DNA of 64,000 bases from assembly GCF_018263855.1 (NCBI RefSeq), contig NZ_CP073318.1, positions 1,984,001 through 2,048,000 of the forward strand, read 5' to 3'. A program made the position numbers and the translations under genes. This DNA is from Kutzneria sp. CA-103260. GTDB taxonomy: Bacteria; Actinomycetota; Actinomycetes; Mycobacteriales; Pseudonocardiaceae. Every line of letters starts with the position of its first letter. The stretch's first letter is position 1. The notes under the pieces are model-generated. The model was given only the letters and a program-made list of their open reading frames with translations. It made no database searches and was not told the DNA's origin. Below, in pieces: positions 1-9,088 of this stretch.

Positions 1-1
1 G

Positions 2-271
2 GCCACTGTGGACGCTCTCTACACGTTGCTGCGCGGCGCATCCACGCCACCGCCCACCGTCGGCATGATGCCGCCGACCATGCGCAAGATCCTGGACGCG
101 GTCCGGGTTTCCGGCGAGCCCGTCGGCGCCTGCGCCCTCGCTGACCGCCTCGGCGTGAGCCGTCCGACCGCCCAGCGATACCTGAGCGAGCTCCACCGCC
201 GTGGCGCCGTTCAACTCCACCTGGAATACGGTCGCGCCGGCCGTCCGGTGCACCGCTACGCCATCAGCTGA
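2..271 (+). CDS. CitB/DcuR-type response regulator, C-terminal part (cut by window start)
   Basis: Only the C-terminal DNA-binding part is in the window; the frame is open from base 2. The last 60 residues form a winged-helix HTH of the CitB/DpiA/DcuR type, with ALADRLGVSRPTAQRYLSEL as helix-turn-helix and a wing ending in GRAGRPVHRYAIS, which is typical for regulators paired with dicarboxylate/citrate sensor kinases. The receiver domain would lie upstream. The GTG at 8 is in frame but is more likely an internal Val than the true start. The target genes cannot be inferred from this window. Confidence 0.75.
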   Translation, partial: ATVDALYTLLRGASTPPPTVGMMPPTMRKILDAVRVSGEPVGACALADRLGVSRPTAQRYLSELHRRGAVQLHLEYGRAGRPVHRYAIS

Positions 272-329
272 GCGTCCGTCCTGCTGTTTGGCGTCCAGCC
301 ACGCGGTCGACCACCTAAGATGAGCGATC

Positions 330-2006
330 GTGTCGTCGCATGTGCCCAGGAGCCCTCGTCCCCATTTCATCGTCTGCGGCGACAATCCGCTCGCCCAGCG
401 TCTGGTCGAGGAGTTGACCGTGCGGCTGGGGGAGGAGGTCGTGGTCATCCTCCCGTCTGCGCAGCGCGGTCGGGGCAAGCGGATCGCGGCCATGCCCGGC
501 GTCCGGGTCGTGGAGTCCGAGGAGGTGTCCGACGAGGCGTTCGAGGCGGCCGGGCTGGCCGGCGCCCGTGCGCTGGCCCTGGTCGACCAGGACGACCTGG
601 GCAACATCCACGCCGCGTTGCGGGCCGGCGAGACCCGGCCGGACATCCGGCTGGTGATCCGGATGTTCAACACGGGGCTGGGCAACGAGATCCGCACGCT
701 GTTCGCGGACTGCGCGATGCTGTCGGACTCGCGGATGGCCGCCCCCTGGTTCGTGGCGGCCGCGCTGGGGGAGCTGGCGCCCAGCCATGTGCGGCTGCCT
801 GGCCGGACGCTGTACGTCGCCCGTCGCGACGAGGTGGCCCCGGCCGCGGTGATCTGCGGGATCGCCGACACCGAGCACGGCGGCCAGGCGCGGCTGCTGC
901 CGCCGGAGGAAGGCGCGGCGGACCTCGTGCTGGCGGTGGCCGACCCCGCCGCCACCGATCCGTTGCAGCGGCACCGCCGGTGGCGCAACCCGGTGACCAG
1001 GCTGCTGGACTGGATTCGGACGATCAACCGCCCACTGGTGATCGCCTTCGTCGTCACGGCCTGCCTGTTGGTGGTCAGCACCATCCTGTTCGCCACCGTC
1101 GGCGGCAACAACCTGTCGGACGCGCTGTACCTGACGGTCCTGGACGCGGCCGGTGCGGCCCAGCCCGACATCACGTTGGCCGGTCCCAACAAAATCATTC
1201 AGGTGTTGGACACGCTGTTGGGGATCGTGCTGATCCCGGTGATCACCGCGGCCGTGGTCGGCGGCGTGGTCACCGCGCAGCTGTCGGACCGCCTCGGCAC
1301 CAGGCGGGCGCCGATTCGCGACCACATGGTGGTGGTCGGCCTGGGCAACATCGGCTCCCGGGTGGTCGGCCAGCTGCGGGATCTGGGCATGCCGGTGGTG
1401 TGCGTGGAGCGCGACGCGACCGCGCCCGGGGTCGCGCTGGCCCGCCGGCTCGGCGCGTCGGTGATCCTGGGCGACGCCGCGCGGGAGGACACGCTGCGTT
1501 CGGCCTCGGTCGGCACGGCCCAGGCCCTGTTGGCCGTGACCAGCGATGACGTGACCAACCTCCAGGTCGCCCTGCACAGTCGCCGGCTGCGGTCCGAACT
1601 GCGGACCGTGCTGCGGCTGTTCGACGGGGACCTGGCCGAGCGGGTCCAGCGCACGTTCGGCATCGGCGGCTCCCGCAGCGTGTCCTCGCTCGTGGCCCCG
1701 GTGTTCGCCGCCACCATGCTGGAACGGCAGGTGATCGACACCATCGTCGTGGGCCGGCGGGTGCTGCTGATCGCCGAGATCCCGCTGGCAGCCGGGGCCG
1801 AGCTGATCGGCCAGCGGCTGGGCGAGGTCAACGAGTTCGGCGAGGCCCGGGTGCTGGCGCTACGGGGGCCGGACACGTCGTTGCTGGACTGGCAGCCGGA
1901 CCTGGACCACGTGCTGGTCGAGGGTGATCGGGTGCTGGTCGTGACCACCCGCACCGGCATGGGCAACGTGTTCAGCAGCAGCAGCATGCCGGCCGTCTCC
2001 GGCTAG
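330..2006 (+). CDS. TrkA/RCK-domain membrane protein, possible ion-channel regulator
   Basis: 558 residues from GTG. Two Rossmann-type RCK/TrkA-N domains flank a membrane part: the first at about residues 12-195 (FIVCGDNPLAQRLVEEL), the second from about 335 (HMVVVGLGNIGSRVVGQL, a clear GxGxxG NAD site). Two hydrophobic segments lie near residues 232-255 and 293-320. The layout is that of a two-TM channel with double RCK domains, but the loop where a potassium filter TVGYGD would sit reads TVLDAAGAAQPD, so K+ selectivity is not supported. The start is chosen at the first in-frame GTG after the upstream gene; its Shine-Dalgarno is weak. The ORF abuts the convergent gene at 2007. Confidence 0.75.
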   Translation: MSSHVPRSPRPHFIVCGDNPLAQRLVEELTVRLGEEVVVILPSAQRGRGKRIAAMPGVRVVESEEVSDEAFEAAGLAGARALALVDQDDLGNIHAALRAGETRPDIRLVIRMFNTGLGNEIRTLFADCAMLSDSRMAAPWFVAAALGELAPSHVRLPGRTLYVARRDEVAPAAVICGIADTEHGGQARLLPPEEGAADLVLAVADPAATDPLQRHRRWRNPVTRLLDWIRTINRPLVIAFVVTACLLVVSTILFATVGGNNLSDALYLTVLDAAGAAQPDITLAGPNKIIQVLDTLLGIVLIPVITAAVVGGVVTAQLSDRLGTRRAPIRDHMVVVGLGNIGSRVVGQLRDLGMPVVCVERDATAPGVALARRLGASVILGDAAREDTLRSASVGTAQALLAVTSDDVTNLQVALHSRRLRSELRTVLRLFDGDLAERVQRTFGIGGSRSVSSLVAPVFAATMLERQVIDTIVVGRRVLLIAEIPLAAGAELIGQRLGEVNEFGEARVLALRGPDTSLLDWQPDLDHVLVEGDRVLVVTTRTGMGNVFSSSSMPAVSG

Positions 2007-2492
2007 TCAGGCCGCCCATCGCGACGTAGGTGAGCTTTCCTCGGCGATTTCCGAATTTCGCGGTTCAGCGGGTTTGCGGCGCAGTGTCCGAGCGATCCCG
2101 ATGGCGACGGTCACCGCCGTCGTGCCGGCGGCCAGCGGGAAGTTGTCGATCACGGGCGTGCCGGCGGCGAGCACGCGTGCCGGCAGGGAGTCGTGTGCCG
2201 GCAGCCAGAGCAGCACCACCGGCAGAACCACACCGACGAGGATGAGCGGCGGCTGGAACATCGGCCCGAACATGTGACTGCGCCGCGCCACGCAGACCGC
2301 GGCGACGCAACCGATTCCGAAGGATGTCTGGCAGATTTCGCCGATGCTGTGGTTGATTCGCATGTCGACCACCGTGCCGACGGCGCTGATGCTAACGGTC
2401 AACAGGATCGCGGCCCACCACGGCCAGCCGCGGTCGGATGTCGACGCCGTTGCGGCGGGTTGGCCCGAATCGGTCGGTTTGTGTGCCCGCAT
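2007..2492 (-). CDS. Small DUF6542-like membrane protein
   Basis: 161 residues, starting at an ATG preceded by GGGAGG at good spacing; a longer reading frame upstream has no ribosome site and unlikely composition. After a short polar N-terminus there are about four hydrophobic segments (WWAAILLTVSISAVGTVVDM, a Gly/Ala-rich segment, LILVGVVLPVVLLWLP, and a weaker one near the C-terminus), then a charged tail. It resembles the short actinobacterial DUF6542 membrane proteins. It is divergent from the LCP gene at 2650, so the gap of about 155 bp holds both promoters. Function unknown. Confidence 0.65.
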   Translation of the reverse strand: MRAHKPTDSGQPAATASTSDRGWPWWAAILLTVSISAVGTVVDMRINHSIGEICQTSFGIGCVAAVCVARRSHMFGPMFQPPLILVGVVLPVVLLWLPAHDSLPARVLAAGTPVIDNFPLAAGTTAVTVAIGIARTLRRKPAEPRNSEIAEESSPTSRWAA

Positions 2493-2649
2493 CCGGCACC
2501 TCCCGTGTCGTCTCCCGCACTCGGCCGGCAACTCTAGCGGTGTGGTGGAAGCCCAGTGTCCGGAAGGGACGAGCGTGTGTGCAACCATTCCCCGCCGCAG
2601 TGCGTATAACCCGCGGCGCAGTGGGTTCGACCGGGCATGGAGGGTGTGC

Positions 2650-4167
2650 ATGGGGCGCGAGCAGAGGCCGCGGTGGCCGGTGATCGTCCGTCGCACCGCG
2701 CTGGGCGTGGTGTCGGTGCTGGTGCTGTCGGTGACCGGCTACGCCTGGACGTTCTACCGCGACTTCAGCACCGGTCTGACCACCTCGTCCGCGCTCAATG
2801 GCGACGAGCCGAAGTCGAAGGATGGCGCCACCAACATCCTGATCATGGGCCTGGACAGCCGGCTGGACCAGAACGGCAACCCGCTGCCCAAGGCGATCTA
2901 CGACCAGTTGCACGCCGGGGACGACAGCAACGGCGGTTACAACACCAATGTGATGATGGTGCTGCATGTCCCGAATGACGGCAGCAAGGCGACCTTGATC
3001 TCCATTCCCCGGGACGACTACGCCACCCTGGTCGGCGCGCCGGACGGGATCGCGAAGGAGAAGATCAAGCAGGGCTACGGTCTGGCCAAGGACGCCAAGG
3101 AGAAGCAGCTCGCCGCGCAGGGCGTCAGCGACCGGGCCACCCTGGAGCAGCAGGGCCGCGAGGCCGGGCGCAAGCAGACCGTGGACGACGCGCGAGCGTT
3201 CCTCGGCGGCATCCCGATCGACCACTTCGTCGAGGTCACCCTGGTCGGGTTCTACGACCTGGCGCAGGCGCTCGGATCGATCACGGTGTGCCTGCAGGGC
3301 CCGACCCAGGACAGCTTCTCCGGCGCGAACTTCCAGAAGGGCGTGCAGCAACTGAATGCCGCTCAGGCGCTGGCGTTCGTGCGGCAGCGCCGGGACTACG
3401 TGCACCCGGAGCTGAACTTCACCGACCTGGATCGGGAACGCCGCCAGCAGGCGTTCCTCGCGTCGGCCTCGCAGCAGCTCAAGAGCGCGGGCACGCTGGC
3501 CGACCCGGCCAAGATGTCGGCGCTGGTGGACGCGGCCAAGAAGGACATCGTGTTCGACAGCGGCTTCGACCTGCTCTCGTTCATCCAGCAGTCCAGCTCG
3601 CTGGTCGGCGGCGGCGTCACCTACGTCACGCTGCCGATCAAGACCTTCGGCCAGATCAACGGCGAGGACGTCAACCTGGTCGACCTCAACCAGATCCGCA
3701 CCATGGTCCGCACGCTCGTCGGCGGCACGCCGCCACCGCCGACCACGCTGCCCGCGGTGACGGTGAACGTGGTGAACGCGAACGGTCAGGCCGGGCTGGC
3801 CGGCGACCTGGAGGCGGCCTTGGTCGGCAAGGGCGCGGTCAAGGGTGTGGCGAGCAGCGGCCGGTCGATGCTGTCGCAGAGCACGGTGTACTACGGGACC
3901 GGCGGGGCGGACGCGGCCAACGCGGTGGGCACCATGCTCGGCATCGATGATGTCGAATCGGACACCAACGTGGCCGCTGGCACGGTGCGAGTCGTGGTGG
4001 GCACGGACTTCTCCATGCCCGCGGCGCTGACGGCGCCGACGTCAACCGCGCCGACCTCGGCGGCACCGCCCGCGCCATCCAGCTCCACCGCCCCGCCGGC
4101 GACGAGCAGCAGCGCGTCCGGGCCGATGGATGCCTTGCAGGGCGGCAGTGTGCCCTGCGTGAAGTGA
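2650..4167 (+). CDS. LytR-CpsA-Psr (LCP) family cell-wall glycopolymer transferase
   Basis: 505 residues. LCP enzymes move lipid-linked glycopolymers onto peptidoglycan at the outer face of the membrane. An N-terminal signal anchor (about residues 16-34) is followed by the LCP catalytic domain (about 60-300): NILIMGLDSR, a TNVMMVLHVP strand, the SIPRDDY motif and FVRQRRDY all fit the family. A LytR_C domain follows near residues 370-460 (VTVNVVNANGQAGLA ... VYYG), then a Ser/Thr/Pro/Ala-rich tail. The ATG at 2650 follows GGAGG closely; the frame is open further upstream but without a ribosome site. Confidence 0.9.
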   Translation: MGREQRPRWPVIVRRTALGVVSVLVLSVTGYAWTFYRDFSTGLTTSSALNGDEPKSKDGATNILIMGLDSRLDQNGNPLPKAIYDQLHAGDDSNGGYNTNVMMVLHVPNDGSKATLISIPRDDYATLVGAPDGIAKEKIKQGYGLAKDAKEKQLAAQGVSDRATLEQQGREAGRKQTVDDARAFLGGIPIDHFVEVTLVGFYDLAQALGSITVCLQGPTQDSFSGANFQKGVQQLNAAQALAFVRQRRDYVHPELNFTDLDRERRQQAFLASASQQLKSAGTLADPAKMSALVDAAKKDIVFDSGFDLLSFIQQSSSLVGGGVTYVTLPIKTFGQINGEDVNLVDLNQIRTMVRTLVGGTPPPPTTLPAVTVNVVNANGQAGLAGDLEAALVGKGAVKGVASSGRSMLSQSTVYYGTGGADAANAVGTMLGIDDVESDTNVAAGTVRVVVGTDFSMPAALTAPTSTAPTSAAPPAPSSSTAPPATSSSASGPMDALQGGSVPCVK

Positions 4168-4205
4168 TCAGTCCTTTGGTTCGGCGTCTGGTGGGGGAAT
4201 GACAG

Positions 4206-4916
4206 ATGGACAATCCGGTTGAGGGCGGCACGCCACGGCGTCGAGTGCTGCGGTCGTTGGCGATCAGCCTCGGCACCGCCGTGGCCCTTCCCGTGACCGC
4301 GGCGTGCGCCAATACCTCCCACCATGACACCGCCGCTGACCCGACCTCGGCGCCCGCCGCCGGAGGCACTGCCGTTGATGTGATCATGATCATTCGTCAT
4401 GCCGAGAAGCCCACGGGCAACGCGGCCCCGTTCGGGATCACCGCGGACGGCCAGCAGGATCCGGAGTCGTTGACTGTTCGCGGCTGGAACCGGGCCGGGG
4501 CGCTGACCGACCTGTTCGCCCCGGCCGCGGGGCCGATGCGGTCGGGCCTGTTCACACCGACCACGGTGTGGGCGTCCAACCCGGGCGGCGACGGGAGCAA
4601 GCGTCCACAGCAGACAGTCACGCCGCTGGCCGCGAAACTGGGTGTGCAGGTCAACATCAAGTTCAAGAAGGGCCAGGAGTCGGCGCTGGCCGCCGAACTC
4701 GACGGCCGGCACGGCGTCACCCTCGTCGCCTGGCAGCACGAGGCCATTCCCGCCATCGTCGAGCGCCTGCGCGGCGTGACACCGGCCGCCCCCACCTCGT
4801 GGCCGGACGACCGGTTCGACGTGGTGTGGGTGTTCACCCGCGACGGCGGCGGCTGGCGGTTCGCTCAGGTTCCCCAGATGCTGCTCGGCGGCGATTCGGA
4901 CAAGCCCATCGGCTGA
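4206..4916 (+). CDS. Histidine-phosphatase-superfamily lipoprotein
   Basis: 236 residues. The N-terminus has a twin-arginine-type signal (RRRVLRSLAISLG) leading to VTAAC, a probable though not ideal lipobox, so export with lipid anchoring is likely. The mature part shows the phosphoglycerate-mutase-like RHxE motif (MIIRHAEKP, about residues 60-68) and a second catalytic His in AWQHEAIP. Other residues of the fold are only partly recognisable, so substrate and even catalysis are uncertain. It starts 38 bp after the LCP gene and may share its transcript. Confidence 0.7.
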   Translation: MDNPVEGGTPRRRVLRSLAISLGTAVALPVTAACANTSHHDTAADPTSAPAAGGTAVDVIMIIRHAEKPTGNAAPFGITADGQQDPESLTVRGWNRAGALTDLFAPAAGPMRSGLFTPTTVWASNPGGDGSKRPQQTVTPLAAKLGVQVNIKFKKGQESALAAELDGRHGVTLVAWQHEAIPAIVERLRGVTPAAPTSWPDDRFDVVWVFTRDGGGWRFAQVPQMLLGGDSDKPIG

Positions 4917-5021
4917 CCCCGAATGAGGGTTGTTCATGAATCCTGGTGGCGGCCTGCTGTTCACGTTGGTGTGACGAGTCGCCGGTGGTGGCCGCGGATC
5001 CGCTCCGGTAGCGTCGCCGAC

Positions 5022-5702
5022 GTGCGTCGACGTTTTGACAGTGAGACAACTCTGTCCTGGATGCTTTCCGGGCTTGCCGGGATGGTCGGGGCGACGGCGT
5101 TCACGCACAGCTCCGGCTATTTCGTCACGTTCATGACGGGCAATACCGAGCGATCGGTTCTCGGTTATTTCACCGGCACGCCCCATCTGGCTCTGGCGGC
5201 GACGCTGCTGATCGTCGCGTTCCTCGTCGGCGTCGTGGTCGCCTCGCTGCTGCGCCGCCATCTGTGGGAGCGTCACGCGCACGGCGCCTGCGTGCTGACC
5301 ACGCTGGCGTTGGTGCTGGCGACCGCGGTGGACTTGGAGGTGAACGGCTGGACCGGGCGTGAGGTGACGTTCCCGCCCATTCTGCTGATCTCGTTCGGCA
5401 TGGGGGCGCTGAACGTCTCGTTCGTGCGCAACGGCGAGGTGTCCATTCCGCTCAGCTACGTGACGGGAACCCTGGTGAAACTCGGCCAAGGTATCGAACG
5501 GCACCTCAGCGGAGGCACTGTCTTCGAATGGCTCGGTTACGCCCTCGTGTACCTCTCGTTCATTGTCGGGGCGGTGGTCGGCGGGTTTCTCGCTCTGGTG
5601 ACCAGTGGCGCCCAGCTGCTGTTGGCGACGACCGTGGTGTGCGCTGTTGTCAGCGCCTACACGTACTTCCACATCGATCGGGCGCGGGCCGAGGTCGGCT
5701 GA
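5022..5702 (+). CDS. DUF1275 (YoaK-type) membrane protein
   Basis: 226 residues if started at the GTG at 5022. Six or so hydrophobic segments and the family signature near the N-terminus, TAFTHSSGYFVTFMTGNTER, identify the DUF1275/YoaK group of integral membrane proteins of unknown function. A second family motif follows in the middle (GMGALNVSFVRNGEVSIP, then YVTGTLVKLG). An ATG at 4923 would add 33 Trp/Arg-rich residues but has no ribosome site and lies 6 bp from the preceding stop, so the shorter form is preferred. Confidence 0.75.
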   Translation: MRRRFDSETTLSWMLSGLAGMVGATAFTHSSGYFVTFMTGNTERSVLGYFTGTPHLALAATLLIVAFLVGVVVASLLRRHLWERHAHGACVLTTLALVLATAVDLEVNGWTGREVTFPPILLISFGMGALNVSFVRNGEVSIPLSYVTGTLVKLGQGIERHLSGGTVFEWLGYALVYLSFIVGAVVGGFLALVTSGAQLLLATTVVCAVVSAYTYFHIDRARAEVG

Positions 5703-5778
5703 GACGTAGCGGCTGCGTCGCGAAGCGGGCAGGTATCGTGGTGTTCGTGACGACCGGTGTGGGATGTGGCGACGTTCT

Positions 5779-6411
5779 ATGAGCGATGACGTGCTGGAGC
5801 GGGAATGCGTGGCGGACCTGGTCCGGCAGCAACCGAAGTTCTTGCAGCTGTACAAGTTCGCCATCGACGAGCTCATGACCAAGCTCCGGATCCTGAGCGA
5901 GGAATTCGACCTCGCGCACCGGCATGACCCGATCGAGCACATCACCAGCCGGGTCAAGCGCCCCGAGGCGATCGAGGCCAAGGTGCGCCGGCGCGGACTG
6001 GCCACGGACCTGGCGGCGATCGCCGAGGGCCTCGACGACGTGGCCGGGATCCGGGTGGTGTGCCCGTTCGTCTCGGACGTGTACAACGTGGCCGAGATGC
6101 TCACCCGCCAGGATGACGTGGAACTGTTGCGCCGCAAGGACTACATCGCGGCCCCGAAGGACAACGGCTACCGCAGCCTGCACCTGATCGCGCGCATCCC
6201 GGTGTTCTTGTCCGACCGTGTCGAGAAGGTCAAGGTCGAGGTGCAGCTGCGCACCATCGCGATGGACTTCTGGGCGACCCTGGAACACAAGCTCTTCTAC
6301 AAGTACGAGAGCCAGGTCCCGGCCGACTTCGCCACCGAACTGGCGGACGCGGCCGTGCTCGCCGCCCACCTCGACTCCCGCATGGAGAACCTGCACCAGC
6401 GCCTCCACTGA
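5779..6411 (+). CDS. Small alarmone synthetase, (p)ppGpp synthetase domain only
   Basis: 210 residues, the size of RelP/RelQ-type small alarmone synthetases that transfer pyrophosphate from ATP to GTP/GDP. Recognisable synthetase motifs in order: SRVKRPEAIEAKV, DDVAGIRVVCPFVSDVY, DYIAAPKDNGYRSLHL (nucleotide-binding loop) and VEVQLRTIAMDFWATLEHK (catalytic Glu and Gln). No HD hydrolase, TGS or ACT domain is present. The ATG at 5779 is chosen over one 15 bp upstream because the protein core begins there. Its stop is 40 bp from the convergent CheR gene. Confidence 0.9.
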   Translation: MSDDVLERECVADLVRQQPKFLQLYKFAIDELMTKLRILSEEFDLAHRHDPIEHITSRVKRPEAIEAKVRRRGLATDLAAIAEGLDDVAGIRVVCPFVSDVYNVAEMLTRQDDVELLRRKDYIAAPKDNGYRSLHLIARIPVFLSDRVEKVKVEVQLRTIAMDFWATLEHKLFYKYESQVPADFATELADAAVLAAHLDSRMENLHQRLH

Positions 6412-6450
6412 CCGGCCGGCGCCCGTACGACGACGACCTGGCTGAGGCCG

Positions 6451-8310
6451 TCAGCTGGGGCGGTTCTCCTCCAGCACCAGGATCGCGCCCTCGGTGTCCC
6501 CGTTGCGGCCCCGCAGCGGGCTCGCCACGACCCGCACCGACACTGTGCGGCCGCGCCGGTTGACCGCGGCGATCGTGACCTCCCCGGTCGAGTCCGCGTC
6601 CACCAGCGCGTTGCGCACCAGCGGCCGCAGGTCCGCGAGCGGCAGGCCGATGTCGAGGTTGAGCAGGTGCTGCCCGTCCGCCTCGTCCCGGCGCAGCCCC
6701 CACATCTCCTCCGAGACGCGGTTCCACACGATGACCCGCATCTCCGGGTCCACCACGATGACGCCTGACCGCAGTGAGGTGAGAATCGACTCCAGGAAGC
6801 TGTTGAGGTCGTCCAGCTCCACCGACCGCTCGCTGAGCCGGTCGTTGATGGTCTGGAGCTCGTCGTTGGTCGACTGGAGCTCCTCGTTTATCGTCTCCAG
6901 CTCCTCGTTGGTGGACTGGAGCTCCTCGTTGGTGGTCTCCAGCTCCTCCACGGTGGACTGGAGCTCCTCGTTGGTGGTCTCCAGCTCCTCGTTGGTGGAC
7001 TGGAGCTCCTCGTAGGCCGACTCCAGCTGCCGGTTGGCGTGCTCCAGCTCGTCCAGCAGCCGCCGCGCCGCGCTGACGTCGTGGAACACCACCGAGACGC
7101 CGAGCAGCTCCCGTTCGCTGAGCAGCGGATTGAGGCGGACGTCGAGCCAGATGACGTCGTTGGGCCCGCGCTGCCACTCGACGTCCCGTAGCCGCAGCGG
7201 GCGGTGTTCCACCTTCGCCCGCTCCAGCTGGGCGCGCAGCTCCACCGGGCGGTAGGACAGCTCCAGGTCGCGCAGCGGGCGCCCGATGTCCCTCGGGGTG
7301 AGCCCGAACAGCTCCTCGGCCTGGTGGTTGATCAGCGCGATCTCGTCATCCGTGTTGATCACGACCTGGGCCACCGGCCCGGCCGAGAAGGCCTGCTCGC
7401 GCAGCTCGTCGGTGGGGTTGTGGCCCGACCTCCGGGCCGGCGACACCGGGTGGGCGAACAGCGTGCCCTGGGCGACGCCGTGCGTGGGCACCTTGCGGAA
7501 CAGCCGGCGCTTGAGGTCGAGCGGGGTGAACAGGTTGTCGTAGCTGAGCAGCATCTCGGCCTTGCCCAGGAAGAGCACGCCGTTGGGCAGCAGCGCGAAG
7601 TTCAACCGGGCCAGGATCTTGGCCTGGGTCTCGGCGTTGAAGTACATCAGCGTGTTGCGGCACACCAGCAGGTGGATCCGGGAGATCGGCGCGTCCTGGA
7701 CGAGGTCGTTGCGGCCGAAGATCACCGAGCGGCGCAGGTCCTGCCGGAACACGTAGCGGCTGCCCTGGTGCTCGAAGTAGCGCTCGAGCAGATCCGCCGG
7801 CACGCCCTCGACCTCGCGCTCACCGTAGTTGGCCTGCCGGGCCTGGGCCAGCGCCTCCTCGTCAACGTCGGTGGCGTAGATCTTCACCCGGTGCCGGAAG
7901 CCCTCCACGCCGAGCGCCTCGGTGAGCAGGATGGCCAGGCTGTACGCCTCCTCGCCAGACGCGCAGCCCGCGCTCCACACCCGGATCGGTGACTCCGGCT
8001 CCAGCTCGGCCAGCAGCTGCGGCAGCACCTCGTCGCGCAGGTGCTGCCAGGCCTCGGGGTCGCGCAGGAAGCTGGTGACGTTGATCAGCAGCACGTTGAA
8101 CAGCGCGGCGAACTCGTCGGCGTTCACCTGCAGGTGGTCGATGTACTCGCCGTAGTCGTCGATGCCCACCTGAGCCATGCGCCGCCGCACCCGCCGCGAG
8201 AGGCTGGTGCGCTTGTACCCGGTGAAGTCGAAACCGCGAGTCTCCTTGAGGTACAGCAGCACCGACTCGAACCCCGCGTCCGTGCTTTCGTCGGCAGTTG
8301 TGTCCACCAC
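6451..8310 (-). CDS. CheR methyltransferase with long coiled coil and PAS domains
   Basis: About 619 residues. The first 270 form a CheR domain: helical N-terminal part (TGYKRTSLSRRVRRRM), then the SAM site RVWSAGCASGEEAYSLAILL and the LVCRNTLMYF motif. A PAS domain follows (about 310-420). Next comes a coiled coil built from four 14-residue units of the type ELQSTNEELETTNE (about residues 435-490), then a second PAS domain to the C-terminus. No kinase domain is present. The GTG at 8310 lies 28 bp after the stop of the preceding gene; the exact start is uncertain (a GTG at 8307 is equivalent). The architecture is that of the C-terminal half of CheB-CheR fusion proteins, here split from CheB. 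Confidence 0.85.
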   Translation of the reverse strand: MVDTTADESTDAGFESVLLYLKETRGFDFTGYKRTSLSRRVRRRMAQVGIDDYGEYIDHLQVNADEFAALFNVLLINVTSFLRDPEAWQHLRDEVLPQLLAELEPESPIRVWSAGCASGEEAYSLAILLTEALGVEGFRHRVKIYATDVDEEALAQARQANYGEREVEGVPADLLERYFEHQGSRYVFRQDLRRSVIFGRNDLVQDAPISRIHLLVCRNTLMYFNAETQAKILARLNFALLPNGVLFLGKAEMLLSYDNLFTPLDLKRRLFRKVPTHGVAQGTLFAHPVSPARRSGHNPTDELREQAFSAGPVAQVVINTDDEIALINHQAEELFGLTPRDIGRPLRDLELSYRPVELRAQLERAKVEHRPLRLRDVEWQRGPNDVIWLDVRLNPLLSERELLGVSVVFHDVSAARRLLDELEHANRQLESAYEELQSTNEELETTNEELQSTVEELETTNEELQSTNEELETINEELQSTNDELQTINDRLSERSVELDDLNSFLESILTSLRSGVIVVDPEMRVIVWNRVSEEMWGLRRDEADGQHLLNLDIGLPLADLRPLVRNALVDADSTGEVTIAAVNRRGRTVSVRVVASPLRGRNGDTEGAILVLEENRPS

Positions 8311-8338
8311 GACACCGAACCGTACTCGGCCCGCGGGA

Positions 8339-9088
8339 TCAGTCGTCGGCCGCCACGGCGAGCACGGCCCACACCACCTTGCCGCCGTCCCAGGTGGGGG
8401 CCGTGCCCCAGGCCTTCGACAAGGCCTGCACGATGAAGACACCCCGGCCATCCGTCGCGGCGGCGTCCGGGTCCGGTCGCGGCGGCGGCGTGCCGCTGGC
8501 GTCCCGCACCGCCAGGGTGAGCAGCCCGCGGCGCAGCTCCAGCCGGAGCTTGGCGGCCGAGCGGCCGTGCACGATGGCGTTCTCCACGAGTTCGGACACG
8601 ATCAGGCGCGCGTCGTCAGCGACCGTGTCGAGCTGCCACTTCCGCAGGGTGTCGGTGACGAAACGGCGGGCAGCCGCCGGACTGCCGGTGGCCAGCGGCA
8701 GTTCCAGCGTGGCGAGCTGGCGGGCGGGATTGCCGTCCAGCGCGCGCACGGCCTCCGCCACCAGCGGGAACGTCGGCACGAAGCGGTCGACGGCGCTGCG
8801 CCGCAGCAGCTCCCGGGTGTAGCCGGGCCGGGAGACCAGCGCGAGTTGGAGACCGGGCCAGTCGTTGGCCTTGCGCGCCACCACGCCGAACACGCTCAGG
8901 GCGAGCGGTGTGATCACGGTCACGCGGTCAAGCTGCGCGATGACCCCGGACGGCTCGTCGGCGACGCACTTGAGCAGGGCGTTGCGCACGGCGGCCACAT
9001 GGGCCAGGCCCAGCTCACCCGCCAGTTGGACGAGCACTGCCCGCCCCCGGGAGCTGACGTCGATGTCAAGGGCCCGTCGTGGGCTCAC
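8339..9088 (-). CDS. STAS domain fused to a GHKL (HATPase_c) anti-sigma-type ATPase
   Basis: 249 residues. Residues 1-110 look like an STAS fold (ALDIDVSSRGRAVLVQLAGELG, then IAQLDRVTVITPLALSVFGV). Residues 120-249 look like an RsbW/SpoIIAB-like ATPase: DARLIVSELVENAIVHG is the N-box, GRGVFIVQALSKAWG the G-box. Such proteins act in partner-switching control, binding sigma or anti-sigma factors. The GTG start overlaps the cheB stop (GTGA) and is preceded by GGAGG. It sits between CheB and CheR/PAS, so it probably takes the output of that methylation pair; this is an inference from context. Confidence 0.8.
   Translation of the reverse strand: MSPRRALDIDVSSRGRAVLVQLAGELGLAHVAAVRNALLKCVADEPSGVIAQLDRVTVITPLALSVFGVVARKANDWPGLQLALVSRPGYTRELLRRSAVDRFVPTFPLVAEAVRALDGNPARQLATLELPLATGSPAAARRFVTDTLRKWQLDTVADDARLIVSELVENAIVHGRSAAKLRLELRRGLLTLAVRDASGTPPPRPDPDAAATDGRGVFIVQALSKAWGTAPTWDGGKVVWAVLAVAADD

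Noticed and set aside
6841..7008. Regular 42-bp repeats considered as a CRISPR array or minisatellite
   Set aside because: There are no unique spacers, the units are contiguous and in frame, and they encode a well-known coiled coil of CheB/CheR-PAS proteins.
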